This document shows positions 22,823 through 35,339 of a stretch of DNA of 64,000 nt, one piece after another. The notes under the pieces are model-generated. The model was not told the DNA's origin and ran no database searches. It saw nothing but the letters and a program-made list of their open reading frames with translations. The stretch is from Isoetes taiwanensis (lineage: Eukaryota; Streptophyta; Lycopodiopsida; Isoetales; Isoetaceae). Location of the stretch: the NCBI GenBank assembly GCA_021234155.1, contig JAJEKV010000101.1, forward strand, positions 841,453 through 905,452, written 5' to 3'. Made by a program: the position numbers and the translations under genes. Each line of letters begins with the position of its first letter. The first letter of the stretch is position 1.

Positions 22823-23675
22823 TTCTCCCCACCTTGAAATGATGTTGTCCATGACATCGTGGGTCTCCCCACCTTGGGATCATCGTAACGCAATCAACAC
22901 GATACATCACGATTACTACTATAATTCCTACACATTTATTAAAATTACCTTAAGGTAATATTTTTATGACATTATCACATCATTATATTATGGAAATAAC
23001 TTATCAATTCACAACATTACTAAGCAGTTACTTCAAAATTCACTTAACATTACGATTAAGTTTATCAAAATTTTTAAAATTAAATCCGAGGGTATTCTTC
23101 ATTCCTTGCAACACATTCCAACAAAATTTGTGTTGCAAGTCTTAATCTTCGACCTCCTTGCCCTCCGTGGCTCTATTGGCTGCTTGTTAGACACTCACGT
23201 TAGTACCATTTAATTATTAATAAAATTTTTTGGTTATATGGTGACCACCCCACCTATCTACATGGATGCATGGCTAATCTCCGGCGTAGGAAGAGGGTGA
23301 ATCTTCCATTATGGCCCGGCGGAGGCGGCGCCTATATGCCTATATGCGCTCATGCCTACACCTCTAGTTGCCCGGCGTGGAGGATATCCTTCTCATTGGG
23401 GGCGTGAAGGATAGATTCCTCCTATCAAAGCATATATGGGGCTAAAGGTGCTTTCCCTATCAATGCATTCCTTCATGACCTCCTTTCTCTCGAGGTGCGT
23501 CTACTTCGTGGAGCAGTAGACTTTCTAATCTACCTTCCACTCCCCAAGCGAGCGGTCATGCCTACATTGACATTACACCCACGCCCTAGAGATCACCGTA
23601 GTGGTCCCATCATCGGTAACAATGCATCGACCCATACTAAGCATAGGTGGCATCGTGGATTAATCTTAACTACAC
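22823..23675 (-). other. Unit 2 polypurine tract and 3' noncoding region
   Basis: The polypurine tract (minus strand caaggtggggagaa) abuts LTR 2; a second tract, ccaaggtggggagaccc, is complementary to 22862-22878. AT-rich noncoding DNA follows. No gene seen. Confidence 0.7.
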
Positions 23676-23679
23676 GGAA

Positions 23680-26600
23680 TTAACCTACACAAATCGACAT
23701 GCACGAGCCGATTTCTTGAATGACCTTGCCCGTCCCATTGCTCCATAAAGCTGTGGATCTTTGCTTTACTAAATCTTTCTTAAGTACCCGCGTCGCATCT
23801 TCCAGCGGTAAGTGTTTCCACTTGACCAAATCTTTGGAGGAATTCGATCTCCTCGTTTTCTTGAAAGCTTTATCAAGAATCAATTGCGGAACTATCTCCG
23901 GTTTGCTCCTCGAGTCATTTCCAACAGCGTTGGCGAATCAAGACTTAAATGCGGATTTGGAGTATGCTTCTTCAACAAACTCCGTGGAAGACCTTATGAA
24001 TCTTTAGGTGTCTTTGGCAAATCTGGCTTGTAGGATTGATTACCTACTCTCTTGACTATTACGAAGGTCCGGCCCACCTTGGAGCAAGCTTCTTGCAATT
24101 CCGATCTGAGACTTAGCTGCTTCACCTTGATCTTGAGCCAAACATCATCTCCAACTTTGAACTCTCTTCTTTGTTCGATGCTTGTCGGCGATGCTCTTAC
24201 GGCGACTTCTTGCGCTAGCGGATAACCTCGAACTTCTTCCACAAGGCTGGCGCATATCGGCCAACATCTGGCTGCGAAACTTCCACTTTTGACGGGGGGT
24301 TGTGCCAAGTATGCGAGTTAAACAGCGATAGCCGTAATTGATCATAAGCGGCGACATTTGGGATGATTCTGCTTGGTGCTATTGTATGCAAACTCCACCA
24401 AGTGAATAAATTCTTCCCACATACTTTGCTTATTCGGACATAGTTTAAAGTAGCATGTCCTCTAAAATCTGTTGGTCCTTCCGTCGGCCATCCGTCGAGG
24501 ATGGTATGCGTGCTCATGGATAACCGTGCGAATTGTCGCGAAGAGGTCTTGCCAAAAGCGCTCATGAACTTGGATCCACATCGGAGATGATCTCCCTTGG
24601 CATGCCATGAAGCACGAAGATCTCTTTGGTGAAGAGCTTTCTTTGTATCCATAAATTTGTATCGTGGTCTGCAAGGCACAAAATGTGCCATCTTAGACAA
24701 CTTGTCGACCACTACCATCAAGGCATCCTTCCCTCTTCTTTGTTCTTGGGAGTCTGTGATGAAATCCATGCTGATTACCTCCCACTTGGCGTTTGGCACA
24801 GCTAATGGCTCTAATGCCCTGGAATTGAAGCTGCTCCGCCTTTGTCTGGCGGCATAGCTGACATTCCTTGATGTAGCGAGCTATTTGCTTCTTCATTCTG
24901 GCCAATAATAGGCTGCTTTGCGCGCAAAATATGTTTTCATGAATCCCGCATGGCCAGCTATTGGGCTGTTTTGTCGTGTCATGGAGGATCAACTTCCTTA
25001 CACGATGATTGAGATGCGCTGCTTGTTCTTATGGTATAACGGGTTGCCTTCCTTCTTATAATGCTTGAAGGCCTCCCGCTCTTTATCTGTTCTAGCCTCC
25101 TTAGAAAGGCTTGTCCATACTTCCACAGAAATCCACATCCGTTGGCAAGGACTCTTCAATCCTCTTACCAAAATTCATTTGGATATAAATCGAAATTGCA
25201 TTGCAATGTACTCTAGTTGTCGGGGGGATGCCTTGAAAGCGCGTCCGCTACCACATTGAGCTTCCACGGCTTGTAGACTATATCAAAGTCATTACTCTTC
25301 AAGGAACTCCATCCACCTTCTCGCCTCAAGTTGAGGTGTGGTTGCGTGAATACATATTGGAGGCTCACGGTGGTGCGTATCCAAGCTGGAACTTCCTTCC
25401 CAAAAGGTAGTGCCTCCAAATTCTTAATGCCACGACAACCGCAAGCAATTCCTGATGCGTGCGTGGGGTAAGCGGCGTTCGGCGTCGTTCATCTTCACGG
25501 AATCATGCGGCTACCACAGCTCTTCTTGCATAAGCCTTTTTGTAGCTATCTTACTGCGCATCTGTTGCTACAAGCTTATCTTTCTCGGTCCGGCGGGTTA
25601 AAGGCTGGGGCTGTTGTTAAAGCTTCCTTCAACAATTCAAACCACTTTTGGCTTTCTTGTGCCAATGCTTTGCCCAATCTTTCACTTTCTCGCCCGGCGT
25701 CAAATTACATTAGGCGGGGCTGCTATCTTGGCAAAGTTCTTTCTGAACTTCTGTAGTACCCTTCTAAGTAGAAACTTCGACTTCATGCACATTCTTGGTG
25801 GCCGGCCAGCGAATGGCGGCTTCAATCTTTGCGGGGATCCGTCGAGATGCCTTCTGGCGAGATCACATGACCTAGATACTCCACCTTCTACGTTGCGAAG
25901 TGGCGCCGACAACTTGGCGTTACAAGCTGGTGCCTCTTCAACTTCTCCGGCACTCTTCTCAAGTGTTATGCGTGCTCTTCAAGGGATCTGCTATACACCA
26001 AAATGTCATCAAAAAAACAATCACAAAGGTGTCTAAAACTCCACGAAGATGTGTCGTTCATGAGCCTCATGAGCGTTGTGGGGGCATTCGATAAGCCGAA
26101 AGGCATTCACGTGAACTTCGTAGTGCCCATCTGCGTTACGAAGGCGGTCTTATGGATATCTTCTTCCTTTATCCTGATCGATGATAACGACCTTAAGTCA
26201 ATTTTGGAAGATCTTTGCCCCTTGGAGCTGATCCATCAAGTCGTCACGATCTTGGAAAGCATACTTGTTCTTAATGGTGTGCTTGTTCAAGCGCCTATAG
26301 TCTATGCACATCCTTAAACTGCCATCCTTCTTCTTAACAAAGAGAATGGGCTCCAAATGGCGACACACTAGGTCTAATGAAACCTAGGTCCGGCAGCTCA
26401 CACAAGCTGCTTCTTTAGCTCCGACAACTCTGCGTTGTCATTCTATATGGAGCCTTGCTTGTTGGCTTTGTTCTGGTTGGTTGGTGCAATCTCGCACTCA
26501 ACTCCCTATATGGAGGGCTGCTTGATCTCATCACGGAAGAGATCATGGAACTCGTGATCAGCTTAGCTACTTGCCCGGCAACTTCTTTGAGCACCTTGTC

Positions 26601-27225
26601 TTCTTTGCTTCCTTCCGATTACGGCTCACTAATCTCAAGCTTGAAGATGTATGCCACTTGCTCACTCTTGATGCACTTGAGCAGTAGTTTAGAAGACATA
26701 CAACGCATGATGGGAACAACTTCCTTTTGTTATCTCAATGATCTTGCCGTCGGGCGTTGGGAAGGTCACCTTCCGCTTTCCACGGTCGATAATGGCCCTG
26801 GCGGCCCAAGGTACTCCATTCCTATGATCAAGTCATACTTGCCAATGCCCATTACTTACGCCCCCCATCACGGATATTAATGCACGGCAAGTCGATGTCG
26901 AAGTTAATTCTCTTGCCATGGTCGTGCGCCTTCTTGCACCACTTGCTAAAACAAGCGGGTCTTGGCTTTGACTTTAAGCGGCTTCAACTTCAACATCTGA
27001 ACCATTACGGGGGATGCAAAGTTATGGCTACTTCACGAGTCTATCAAGACTATGAAGGACTTGGCCTTGGCCTTCCCCTCTTGTGGAAATTACCTTATCT
27101 TTTGGCTCTCTGCTTGCTCTATCTATTGCGGCAAAGATATGACCTCACCACAGATGTAGTCGCGGGCCTCTTCGCCCGTCGTCGTCCGATAGTCGTCCCA
27201 ATCTCCCAACTCCGCTAGAGCTGCA
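23680..27225 (-). pseudogene. Unit 2 pol (protease to chromodomain)
   Basis: Same domain order as unit 1. The chromodomain string LVKWKHLPLEDAT is readable in the open stretch 23680-23883. The integrase part includes [15 protein letters not shown] (24720-24799) and a linker segment with FKVGDDVWLKIKVKQLSLRS (24100-24180). RNase H and RT lie at 25210-26300, protease at about 26800-27100. No large insert. Many breaks. Confidence 0.88.
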
Positions 27226-27229
27226 CTCA

Positions 27230-28490
27230 TGGCGTAGGGGCGGTTCTTTGTCCTATGGCTGGCTGGGAAGCACACGAAGCACAAGCCTTTTCTATGCACT
27301 CCTGCCTCTTTTCCTTGGGCATTGCACGCAAAGGATCGCCTTTGCTTTGGAGTAGTTTGACCCCTCCTGCTTGTCCTTGAAGGACACACTGCTTCTTCTC
27401 TATTTGTTTCCCTGGTTCCCACCATATGGGGCTCTAAATTTGGACACAGGGCTGGCTGCCACAGGGGCTATAGCTTCTGTCGCCTTGCCTTTATCACGGA
27501 AATCTTCTTTGTTTTACCCCGCTATTACGGGTCTTGACCCACGCAAAGCTTATAGCCTTGGATTCAAGCCGATCTTGTCCTAGGGTTTATTGCCCTCACA
27601 AGCTTGCGGATCTCCTCATTCAGCCCCTCAATATAGCTTTCCTCGCATGCTTCTCTCCCAACCCGGCGCGTCTGACCTTAGCCTCATGAATTCCTCTCGT
27701 ATATTTACGGACTGATTTGTTGCCTTCTTTGCAGCTTTTTAAAAAGCTGGCGCATCATCTTTGGACTTATGTTCCCTCGGACGTAATGGCGCAGAAGGCT
27801 TTAGCAAACTTTACGAACTTACAAGCATCCACAGCTTAAGCCATGTGCCTTTGCATAACCCTTCCACCAAATCCGGCGGCTCCTTTCAAGTTGGCTGTTG
27901 CAACTCGCCTTTGTCCTTATCCTTCATGCCATAAGCATTTCCGTTACTTCGCTCATTTAGTCCGACCATGCCTCTGCTTCCAATCGACTGTTCTCCCACG
28001 AGAACTGTTCGATTCAGGGCCTTCCATACATTTGCCGGTCGCGGAATCTACCTTCTTCTACGGTAGTCGAGGCCACGGTATCTCTTTGTCGTCCCTACGG
28101 GGTATTCCTCTGCCTTCCATCTGTTGGTTCACGAGCCTCTTCTTCCTCTTCCTCGGTCGGTCAGTGCGAACTTGAGTCGGAAGATTCGGGCTGGAGGATC
28201 TCCTTCTCTTGCTCCTCTTCTTGTCTCTTCACGCCCTCAGAGCTGATGCTTGCGGCAAGCGGCGTTGCCCACCGAACCCACTCACACTTTGCGGGACGGT
28301 AATGCCTTTATCTGCTCGGGTCCGTCCTCATCGGGCTATCTCCTCCTCTGGGGTCATGGGTTCCATATCTTCAAATAGGTTCCTTGCTTAGGGGGTGAGT
28401 GCGGGTGGGGTTTGCTCTTCTATAAGATCTCGCGGTTTATCGTTCCCCTGCGTTTAGGCCTCTAGGCTGCATCCACAAGCAATTCATGGC
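27230..28490 (-). pseudogene. Unit 2 gag region
   Basis: The zinc-knuckle remnant CFVCFPASHRTKN lies in the open stretch 27123-27425; the core region and the Ser/Glu-rich N-terminal part extend to about 28490. Broken fossil, same order as unit 3. Confidence 0.75.
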
Positions 28491-28494
28491 TATA

Positions 28495-28625
28495 TGATTA
28501 GTTTCATTTGTTCTCTTGCATTATTTATGTTTGTTGGTATAGTTGTGGGGCAAAAATACATCAACAAAGCATTTAAAGTGCAATAGGATTTATATTCATA
28601 TATCATATAATATTTCGGATACAAA
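28495..28625 (-). other. Unit 2 AT-rich spacer between ORF2 and gag
   Basis: Nearly identical to the unit 1 spacer at 16855-16985. Confidence 0.55.
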
Positions 28626-28634
28626 AGTCTCAGG

Positions 28635-30190
28635 GAATCAAGAGTTTAACTAATCTTGAAATCGCCCGGTAAGGCGGGTTGTCTTCAAGAAACTTCTTAA
28701 CTTGGGCGTCCCTACCGGGGTGACCCAAGTTCACGATGATGCTTGCCGGCGAGCCTCCACTGTATGGCCCTCACCAGGTCTTCTACCACTAGCGGTGGGA
28801 TGTAAGGGCGCGATCCTTTGCTAATCTAATCGTCGTCGGGGGGTATGGCCGAAGTCGAAGGTCAAGTGCCATTGCCCTCTTGACTAAAGGCGGCATAGTC
28901 GACATTTGTTGCTATTGAGCATGCTGCCGAAGCACGAGAGTGCAATCGGCATGAACACTCCTTCTTAGCCTGGGGACTGAACTTGCGGTGAATTACCGCT
29001 ATTCTCCCATCCATCGGCCCGGCAAGTAGTACTGGCGACACATGCGTTGTGTGTCGCCGAAGCTTCTCCGCTTGTTTGGCCTCCCGGCTACGTGCGCCCG
29101 GCGTACTCGTCGACCTCAATTTCGATCAGCTCCTGTAGTCTTCCATTGTGCGGTCGAGCCTCACGAGGTCGATTCCTTCTCCTTTTGGCGGGGGTGATAT
29201 CGGGAGGACTAGGCATTAGGATGCTCGTGGTCTTCCCACGGATCCCCATCTGCTCTTGGAGGCGAGGAACTCCTCCCTGTTGGCGACTCCCCTCGTCCAT
29301 CATTTGCCTTATCTTTGCTGTAGGCACGGATATCGGAGGTCGTCTCCCACAGTGCCGGTGTCGGCCTCCCTCACTTGCTAGCCCGGAAAGTCACGAGGCT
29401 CCCCGGCTTGATGAAGTCGTCCATGTCGGTTTACCGCATTGGTGGGCGATTAAGTCCAACTGAGCTCCCTCTCCACGCATTGGAAGGTTACGGATGTCGT
29501 GAGGAGTAGATACTCCTCTCCGTTAATGATGATGGGGGCTAGGCTTGTGATGCCTAGCCCGAGTGGGGAGGCGACTTCGATGCCTGCCCGGCTCTGCTTC
29601 GAAGTTGATCAGCTCTGCTCTCCTTGGCGCCGTTCTTAGTGCGAGTCGAGCTCAGGTGTATCCTTAGTCGTCAGACTCCTCTTCATCCTCTCTTGCTTCT
29701 GTTCACGTTGATCTTTGCCAGCGGCATCTACTCTTCCTCTTACCTTTGCTATGGGGTCTACCTCCATCGGAGGGATAGAGGTTGCCCCCGGGGGTTCTCC
29801 GTGCGATGGGATAAAGAAGATAGCTAGAGGCTGCGGTGTAAAAAAATACTTGGTCTGTTGGGTGTCGAGGGACCATGTAGTCGAGTAGCCTTTGCGCCTT
29901 GTTAGTCAAGTACTTGGCGATGTTGGGGACATCGCCCAAAGGCTCTTGAAGGATGGGCGAGGGAGCAAAGTATCCTATGCAAGGGGGACTTGAACAAGGG
30001 AGGGTCCTACCCTAGCACGAAATTACTGCTAGCACACTGCCTATATCTTTGGGGTTGCATTGGCATTAACTTGGATGTCGATTCTTTCACAAAGACTTGG
30101 AAGATGTCGTTGACATCCGCCCTCGGCCCGACATGGGCAGCTGGCTTTGTACCATCGCCCGAAATCAGCGGTAGCCATTGATCTAGCAAA
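28635..30190 (-). pseudogene. Unit 2 ORF2 (unrecognised)
   Basis: Copy of the unit 1 ORF2; DVPNIAKYLTNKAQRLLDYM is readable at 29880-29939. No known domain. Broken fossil. Confidence 0.6.
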
Positions 30191-30476
30191 GAAGGGGAGT
30201 ATCAAGCGGATCTTGAGAAGCGCCTCGGGGAGCTGAAAGATCGCCCTAGCGATTAGGAGCAAATTTGCGGGGTGCCAATTGAGAAATGGGGACTTATTTA
30301 TAGAAAAGGGAAAACCTAATTTTTGGATGACCTAGAATTTCTTGAAATTAGGCAATTCTGACCTATTAAGGATGCAATTGCAAGTTTGAAGTATATTTCT
30401 AGGGTTTGAGCATGCTAAGGACAACTACTGAACCTATTGTACAACTTGGAGATCATTTGGTGAAGAAATGGTACGA

Positions 30477-30738
30477 GGTCTCACACGTTGCGCCCAGCCC
30501 GATTTCTAAAATGTAGAAATCTGTCCTGGCGCGACGTGTGAGACATGGGTCCTAGTGGGCTAGGATTACTCAATTTAGGTGATCTAAGGCTGTAATTCCA
30601 CTAAACTCATCGAGTTAGGCGAGAATTGACCCCTTACTTGGTCGATTTGGAGCTGTTTTGGGCATTTTGGGCATGGTCTCACACGTTGCGCCCCCGATTT
30701 CTAAAATGTAGAAATACGTCTGGCCGGACGTGTGAGAC
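30477..30738 (-). repeat. Unit 2 hairpin motif pair between ORF1 and ORF2
   Basis: Copies at 30477-30544 and 30674-30738 of the tctcacacgt..acgtgtgaga inverted-repeat motif described for unit 1. Confidence 0.85.
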
Positions 30739-30886
30739 ATCGTCTCAATTTTGCTCAAAACTCTAATTTAATTAAAACAAAAGCTAGGGATCGATATCTT
30801 GACCTATTTAAACAAGGTTTGACACTTTATTTACACAAAATTTTCTTTATATTAACAAAATTTTCCGGTTATTTACAAAACTCAAG

Positions 30887-31144
30887 GTGGTTCACCCTTG
30901 ATGTGCACGGCAAGATACATATCTGCCTCATGAGGGTAACCCTCTTGCGTGCACCGTGCGGGCCGTTGAATCTTCAAAATGCTTTACTATGTGGCGCCCG
31001 GCGCCTCTTGTAAACATAGGCGACATCTCGTCGGTCCGCGGCGCGTATGCGTGTTGTATTCTTGTATGACCCAGCGGACCAAGCGGCTGGGCGGCGGGGG
31101 AATCGAGTCGTAACTCTTACGGAAGTGGCGGATCTCCTTGAGTG
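30887..31144 (-). pseudogene. Histone H3-like domain of unit 2 ORF1
   Basis: Same layout as in unit 1: LKEIRHFRKSY at the start, VIQEYNTH in the middle and the C-terminal helix block at 30887-30950. H3 core length is kept. More breaks than in unit 1. Confidence 0.75.
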
Positions 31145-32150
31145 CCCTGTCTTCCGACTTCTTCTTCTTGCTCGCTTCTTCCACGGTGCTTTCGGGGAGG
31201 CTTGGGCTTTGGTGGAGGGGGGGCTTCGATTAATGCGGCTCTTAAATCGGTGTCCGCCTTCAATCGTTCTCACCGGTGCTCACAGTAATATCGTTATCGC
31301 CTCCCACCTTGCCATATAAGCGTTGTGCTCCTTGATCCTCTTACGGTAGACCTTTGGGGGTCTATCACATATGCTTCCGTTAGGACGGCGGGGCTTTGAC
31401 TCTATCCCGTTGGAAGCGGTGGGGGGCTTTACTAGCTGTCCGGTCTCCTCCCCTTCTTGGGCTATGCGCTCCGGGACCTCTTCCTCTGACCCGGGGGCTT
31501 TGAAGAGCTTGCCCGTCTGGCGCCCGGCGACGTAGTCTCCATCCAGAGTGGAGTCGGTGGTGGGCGGGGTCCCCTCCCGAAGCGGCTTCGTTGATGGCGG
31601 GACCTTGGCTCGCTTCCGGAGCCTTTACCGGCTTCCTCTTGCACGCCTTTCACGGCTTTGGCCCTCCTCTTCTTGGGTCCGGTGGCTGTAGTCGGGGTCG
31701 TCTTCCCGACTCTTTGTCCTCTGCTCCGGCTCCTTGGCCGTGCTTGTGGGCCCGGCGTCGTCTGTCGGCCTCTTCTTCGGGGGTGAGTTCGGTGACTCGC
31801 TCCCTCTCTTCCACAACTCCTCTGCGGGGTGGATCTCGCACAGGGTTGCTCACGGGTTTGTTGATGGAGTCCGCTGTTCCCTCTGCTCTTCACGTGGGTT
31901 GGCGTCCTCACGGTGTTGCTCTAGCTGGCGCGCTTCTTTCCTCTTCCAGCGCAATTTAAATTCGGGGATGCGGTTCATGACATCGGCGGTCATCCTCCAA
32001 AAGCTACATTGGTAAACGGTCGACCACAGCTTCCTCGCTTCGGCGAAGATTAAATGCGCCCGTGGAAGTTCCCGAAGAATCACATGAAAGAGGGCGGCGG
32101 CTGGAGGATCCGCCGGCTAGGCTTCCTTGCGATGCACGCTTTGTCGCGGG
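30887..32150 (-). pseudogene. Unit 2 ORF1 with histone H3-like C-terminus
   Basis: Copy of the unit 1 ORF1. The basic, Arg/Pro/Gly-rich N-terminal part is visible at 31460-31910, and the H3-like region occupies about 30887-31144. Broken fossil. Confidence 0.65.
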
Positions 32151-32154
32151 CCAT

Positions 32155-32791
32155 CATCTTACGGTTTGTCGATCGGAGCTAAAAGCGCCCGAAGATCGCC
32201 TTGGCCGATCCTGGCGAAGTTCTAGGGAAGAACGGGAAAAATGGGAGAGTGCGGTTCTATTTATAGGGCCAATTTTAGGTCAACTTTTAAACTACCTTTT
32301 GGGTTGTCTAGAGCACCTAAAAACACCTAATTAAGCAAGGTCTCACCGTTAAGCCCAGCCCGATTCCTAGAATCTAGAAACACATCTGGCGGCGGCGTGT
32401 GAGACATGGTGGGGCCCACTATTAAATTAACATGTAACATGCTAAATCTACTAATTCTTAGCTTAAAGTTAGAATTATCAAGGTATTTTCTTGTAATTTA
32501 CAACTTTTTTTTGTGTCAAAATGAAATGTCTCACCGTTAGCCCGGCCCGATTTCTAGAATGTAGAAATCTGTCTGGCCCCATGACGTGTGAGACCACCCT
32601 ACTTTTTGGATGTTGGCTCATCAATTTTTTAGTCTTTTTCGTTTTCTATTCATTTTTAAGCTGTTACTAGCTTAGCATAAACTACAAAAATGAGAAAAAA
32701 TTTTCTCATTTTTCGAGGTTTTGAGGATCCTATCAAGTTAGTGCTCTGGGGAACATGGCGATTAACTTTGCTCTTGGTCTCCAAGAACATA
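32155..32791 (-). other. Unit 2 leader with hairpin motif pair
   Basis: Hairpin motifs at 32339-32405 and 32527-32594, separated by AT-rich DNA; primer site follows at 32792-32803. No gene seen. Confidence 0.8.
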
Positions 32792-32803
32792 GCTCACGAT
32801 ACC
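32792..32803 (-). other. Unit 2 primer-binding site
   Basis: Minus strand ggtatcgtgagc next to LTR 3, resembling the initiator Met tRNA site TGGTATCAGAGC. Confidence 0.75.
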
Positions 32804-32806
32804 CTT

Positions 32807-34474
32807 TATGGCGTCCCCTACTGTTATATCACGGTTGCACTCCCGTATACAAGCGAGTTCATCCCCATACCAGCTCCATGCTATCACGGGGCCCTCCACA
32901 TGACCTTTGCAAACCGTGGCGGGTTCCGGTGGGAAGAGTGGAAGGGTCATTGCACCCCGTCTCCCTCGGGGGCCTACCTAGGCTGCGGGCGTAAACATAC
33001 ATGTCGTTAGCACATACATCAACATCATATGACCATCACGAAGGATGGTCCTCCACATATCTGCATAGACAAAGATCGGCACATCACATAGGGAATCCTA
33101 CCCAAGGCTCGGACTCAAGGGATGGCCCGGCGGCTTGGGTCTCAGAGTTCATTGCGGGGCGAATTCATGGCAATGGATTTGGCTGGCATATGAACATGGC
33201 TTAGGGTTGTCCACTCCATCCGCCCCTCACATGCACACTTTGCGGTGGCTACGAAAAGTGTTGGGACACGGCCCAAGCCAGCATGGGATGCATAGCCAAG
33301 GGGGGCTATTCACGGGCTCATCTTCCGGTTCGGATGGGGCGGTAGGGATCTCTCCCTCGAGAGATCTACATCTTGACTCAAGGTGGCTAGAGGGCCACTG
33401 CCGTGTGAACCCAACTTTGGAAGGTGAACACCACCCGCGGGTGTCGAGCCCATGCCTTGCCCCCATGCGGTGGCAAGCCATTGGACCTAGCCACAATGGT
33501 TCACGGTAGCACTAACACACCATAGGAACCGTTCATGAGTCGGGACATGAACCTCCTTCTCGGCCCGGTCGGCCCCTTCACCCACATCCGGGTGTGGCTC
33601 TTGTGCCTGGGCGAATCTATAGTGTGCTAGAGGCTACTCTAGGAGCATCAACTACAAAGCTTTAGGTCTCTACCCCCTTCCCAATACAAGGAGTTCATAG
33701 AGATGCATCATCCATATACTTCCTGAGAGAACTAAAGAACTAGATCTAATCTACAACATAGAGTTAGGTTCTTTAGTTAGGATCACGCTATCTAGAGATC
33801 TAGAGGGCTGCTATGGGTAATCTAATAGGCTAAACCTACTGATTCTAGGACTAAAATAAGGTTTAGACTATCTAATTGGCCAAATACCTGATCCTTGAGG
33901 GGCTCCTCGACTGAGGCTCGACCATCCTGGCGAAAGCTTTCGAATCTAGAGGAACTAAGGATGCAATTCTCCCGTGCCAGTGCGGGATGCGGTTTTAATT
34001 TGTTGAGGCGGCCAAAGCGAGTTCTAAAACCCTAAAATCGAAAATTGGGCTAGTTAGGGTTTCCTACCCTATATATAGACAAGGGGTTGGCTAGGGTTTC
34101 CAATTATCCCCTTTTGGCATGTGGGATAATTGGAAATGGGCCCACTTGCCTTTAAGGGCTAGGTGGCCAAATGTGCACACATGGAAATGTGTGCCCACAT
34201 TATGTGTACATTGGAAAATGTGCACATTAATTACACCTATGGGTGTGGCCCACTTGGCATGAAGTGTCCACTTGTAAATGTGTGCCCCATTAATGTGTAC
34301 ATTGGAAAATGTGCACATTAATAGTTACATATTTACGGCAAGTTGCCCCCTAGGGCTACTCACGGCTACACGCTAAGCGGCGTACCGCGTCGGTACCGTG
34401 GGCGTGTAATGCGGCGTGGCGAAGCGATGCGGTTATCGTCACGGGGCGGTATCTTTGTCTTTGGAAACGTCACA
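32807..34474 (-). repeat. Array LTR 3 (shared by units 2 and 3)
   Basis: 1668 bp. Same edges as LTR 2: primer site to its left, polypurine tract to its right. TATA-like box at 34069-34078. Confidence 0.92.
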
Positions 34475-35335
34475 TTCTCCCCCTAAAATGATGCTTGTCC
34501 GGCAAAGACGGTCCCCCACCTTGGGATCATCGTGAACCTGCAATCAACGTTGATACATGCGATTACTACTATAATTCCTACACATTTATTAAAATTACCT
34601 TAAGGTAATATCTTTTTGACATTATCACATCCTTATATTATGAAATAACTTATCAATTCACAACATTACTAAACAGTTACTTCAAAATTCACTTAACATT
34701 ACGATTAAGTTTATCAAAATTTTAAAATTACGTCCGAGGTATTCTTTATCCCTTGCAACACATTCCAACAAAATTTGTGTTGCAAGTCTTAAAGTCTTTC
34801 GACCTCCTTGCCCTCCGTGGCGCTCTATTGGCTGCCCAGGTCGACACTACGTTAGTACCATTTAATTATTAATAAAATTTTTTGGTTATATGGTGACCAC
34901 CCCACCTATCTACATGGGTGCATGGCTAATCTCCGGTAGGAAGAGGGTGAATCTTCCATTATAGCCCGGAGAAGCGCCTATATGCCTATATGCACCTCTA
35001 GTTGCCAGGTACGTGGAGGATATCCTTCTCGGCGTGGGGCCGTGAAGGATAGATTCCTCCTATCAAAGCATATATGGGGCTAAAGGTGCTTTCCCTATCA
35101 ATGCATTCCTTCATGACCTCCTTTCTCTCGAGGTCGCCTCTACTTCCGATGGGGCCAGTAGACTTTCTAATCTACCTTCCACTAAGCCCAAATGAAACGG
35201 CGATCATGCCTACATTGACATTACACCACCCTAGAGATCACCGTAGTGGTCCCATCATCGGTGACAACGCATGCGACCCATACTAAGCATAGGTGGCATC
35301 GCGTGATTAATCTTAACTACACGAATTAACCTACA
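34475..35335 (-). other. Unit 3 polypurine tract and 3' noncoding region
   Basis: Purine-rich tract abutting LTR 3 on the minus strand, then AT-rich noncoding DNA up to the end of pol. No gene seen. Confidence 0.65.
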
Positions 35336-35339
35336 CAAA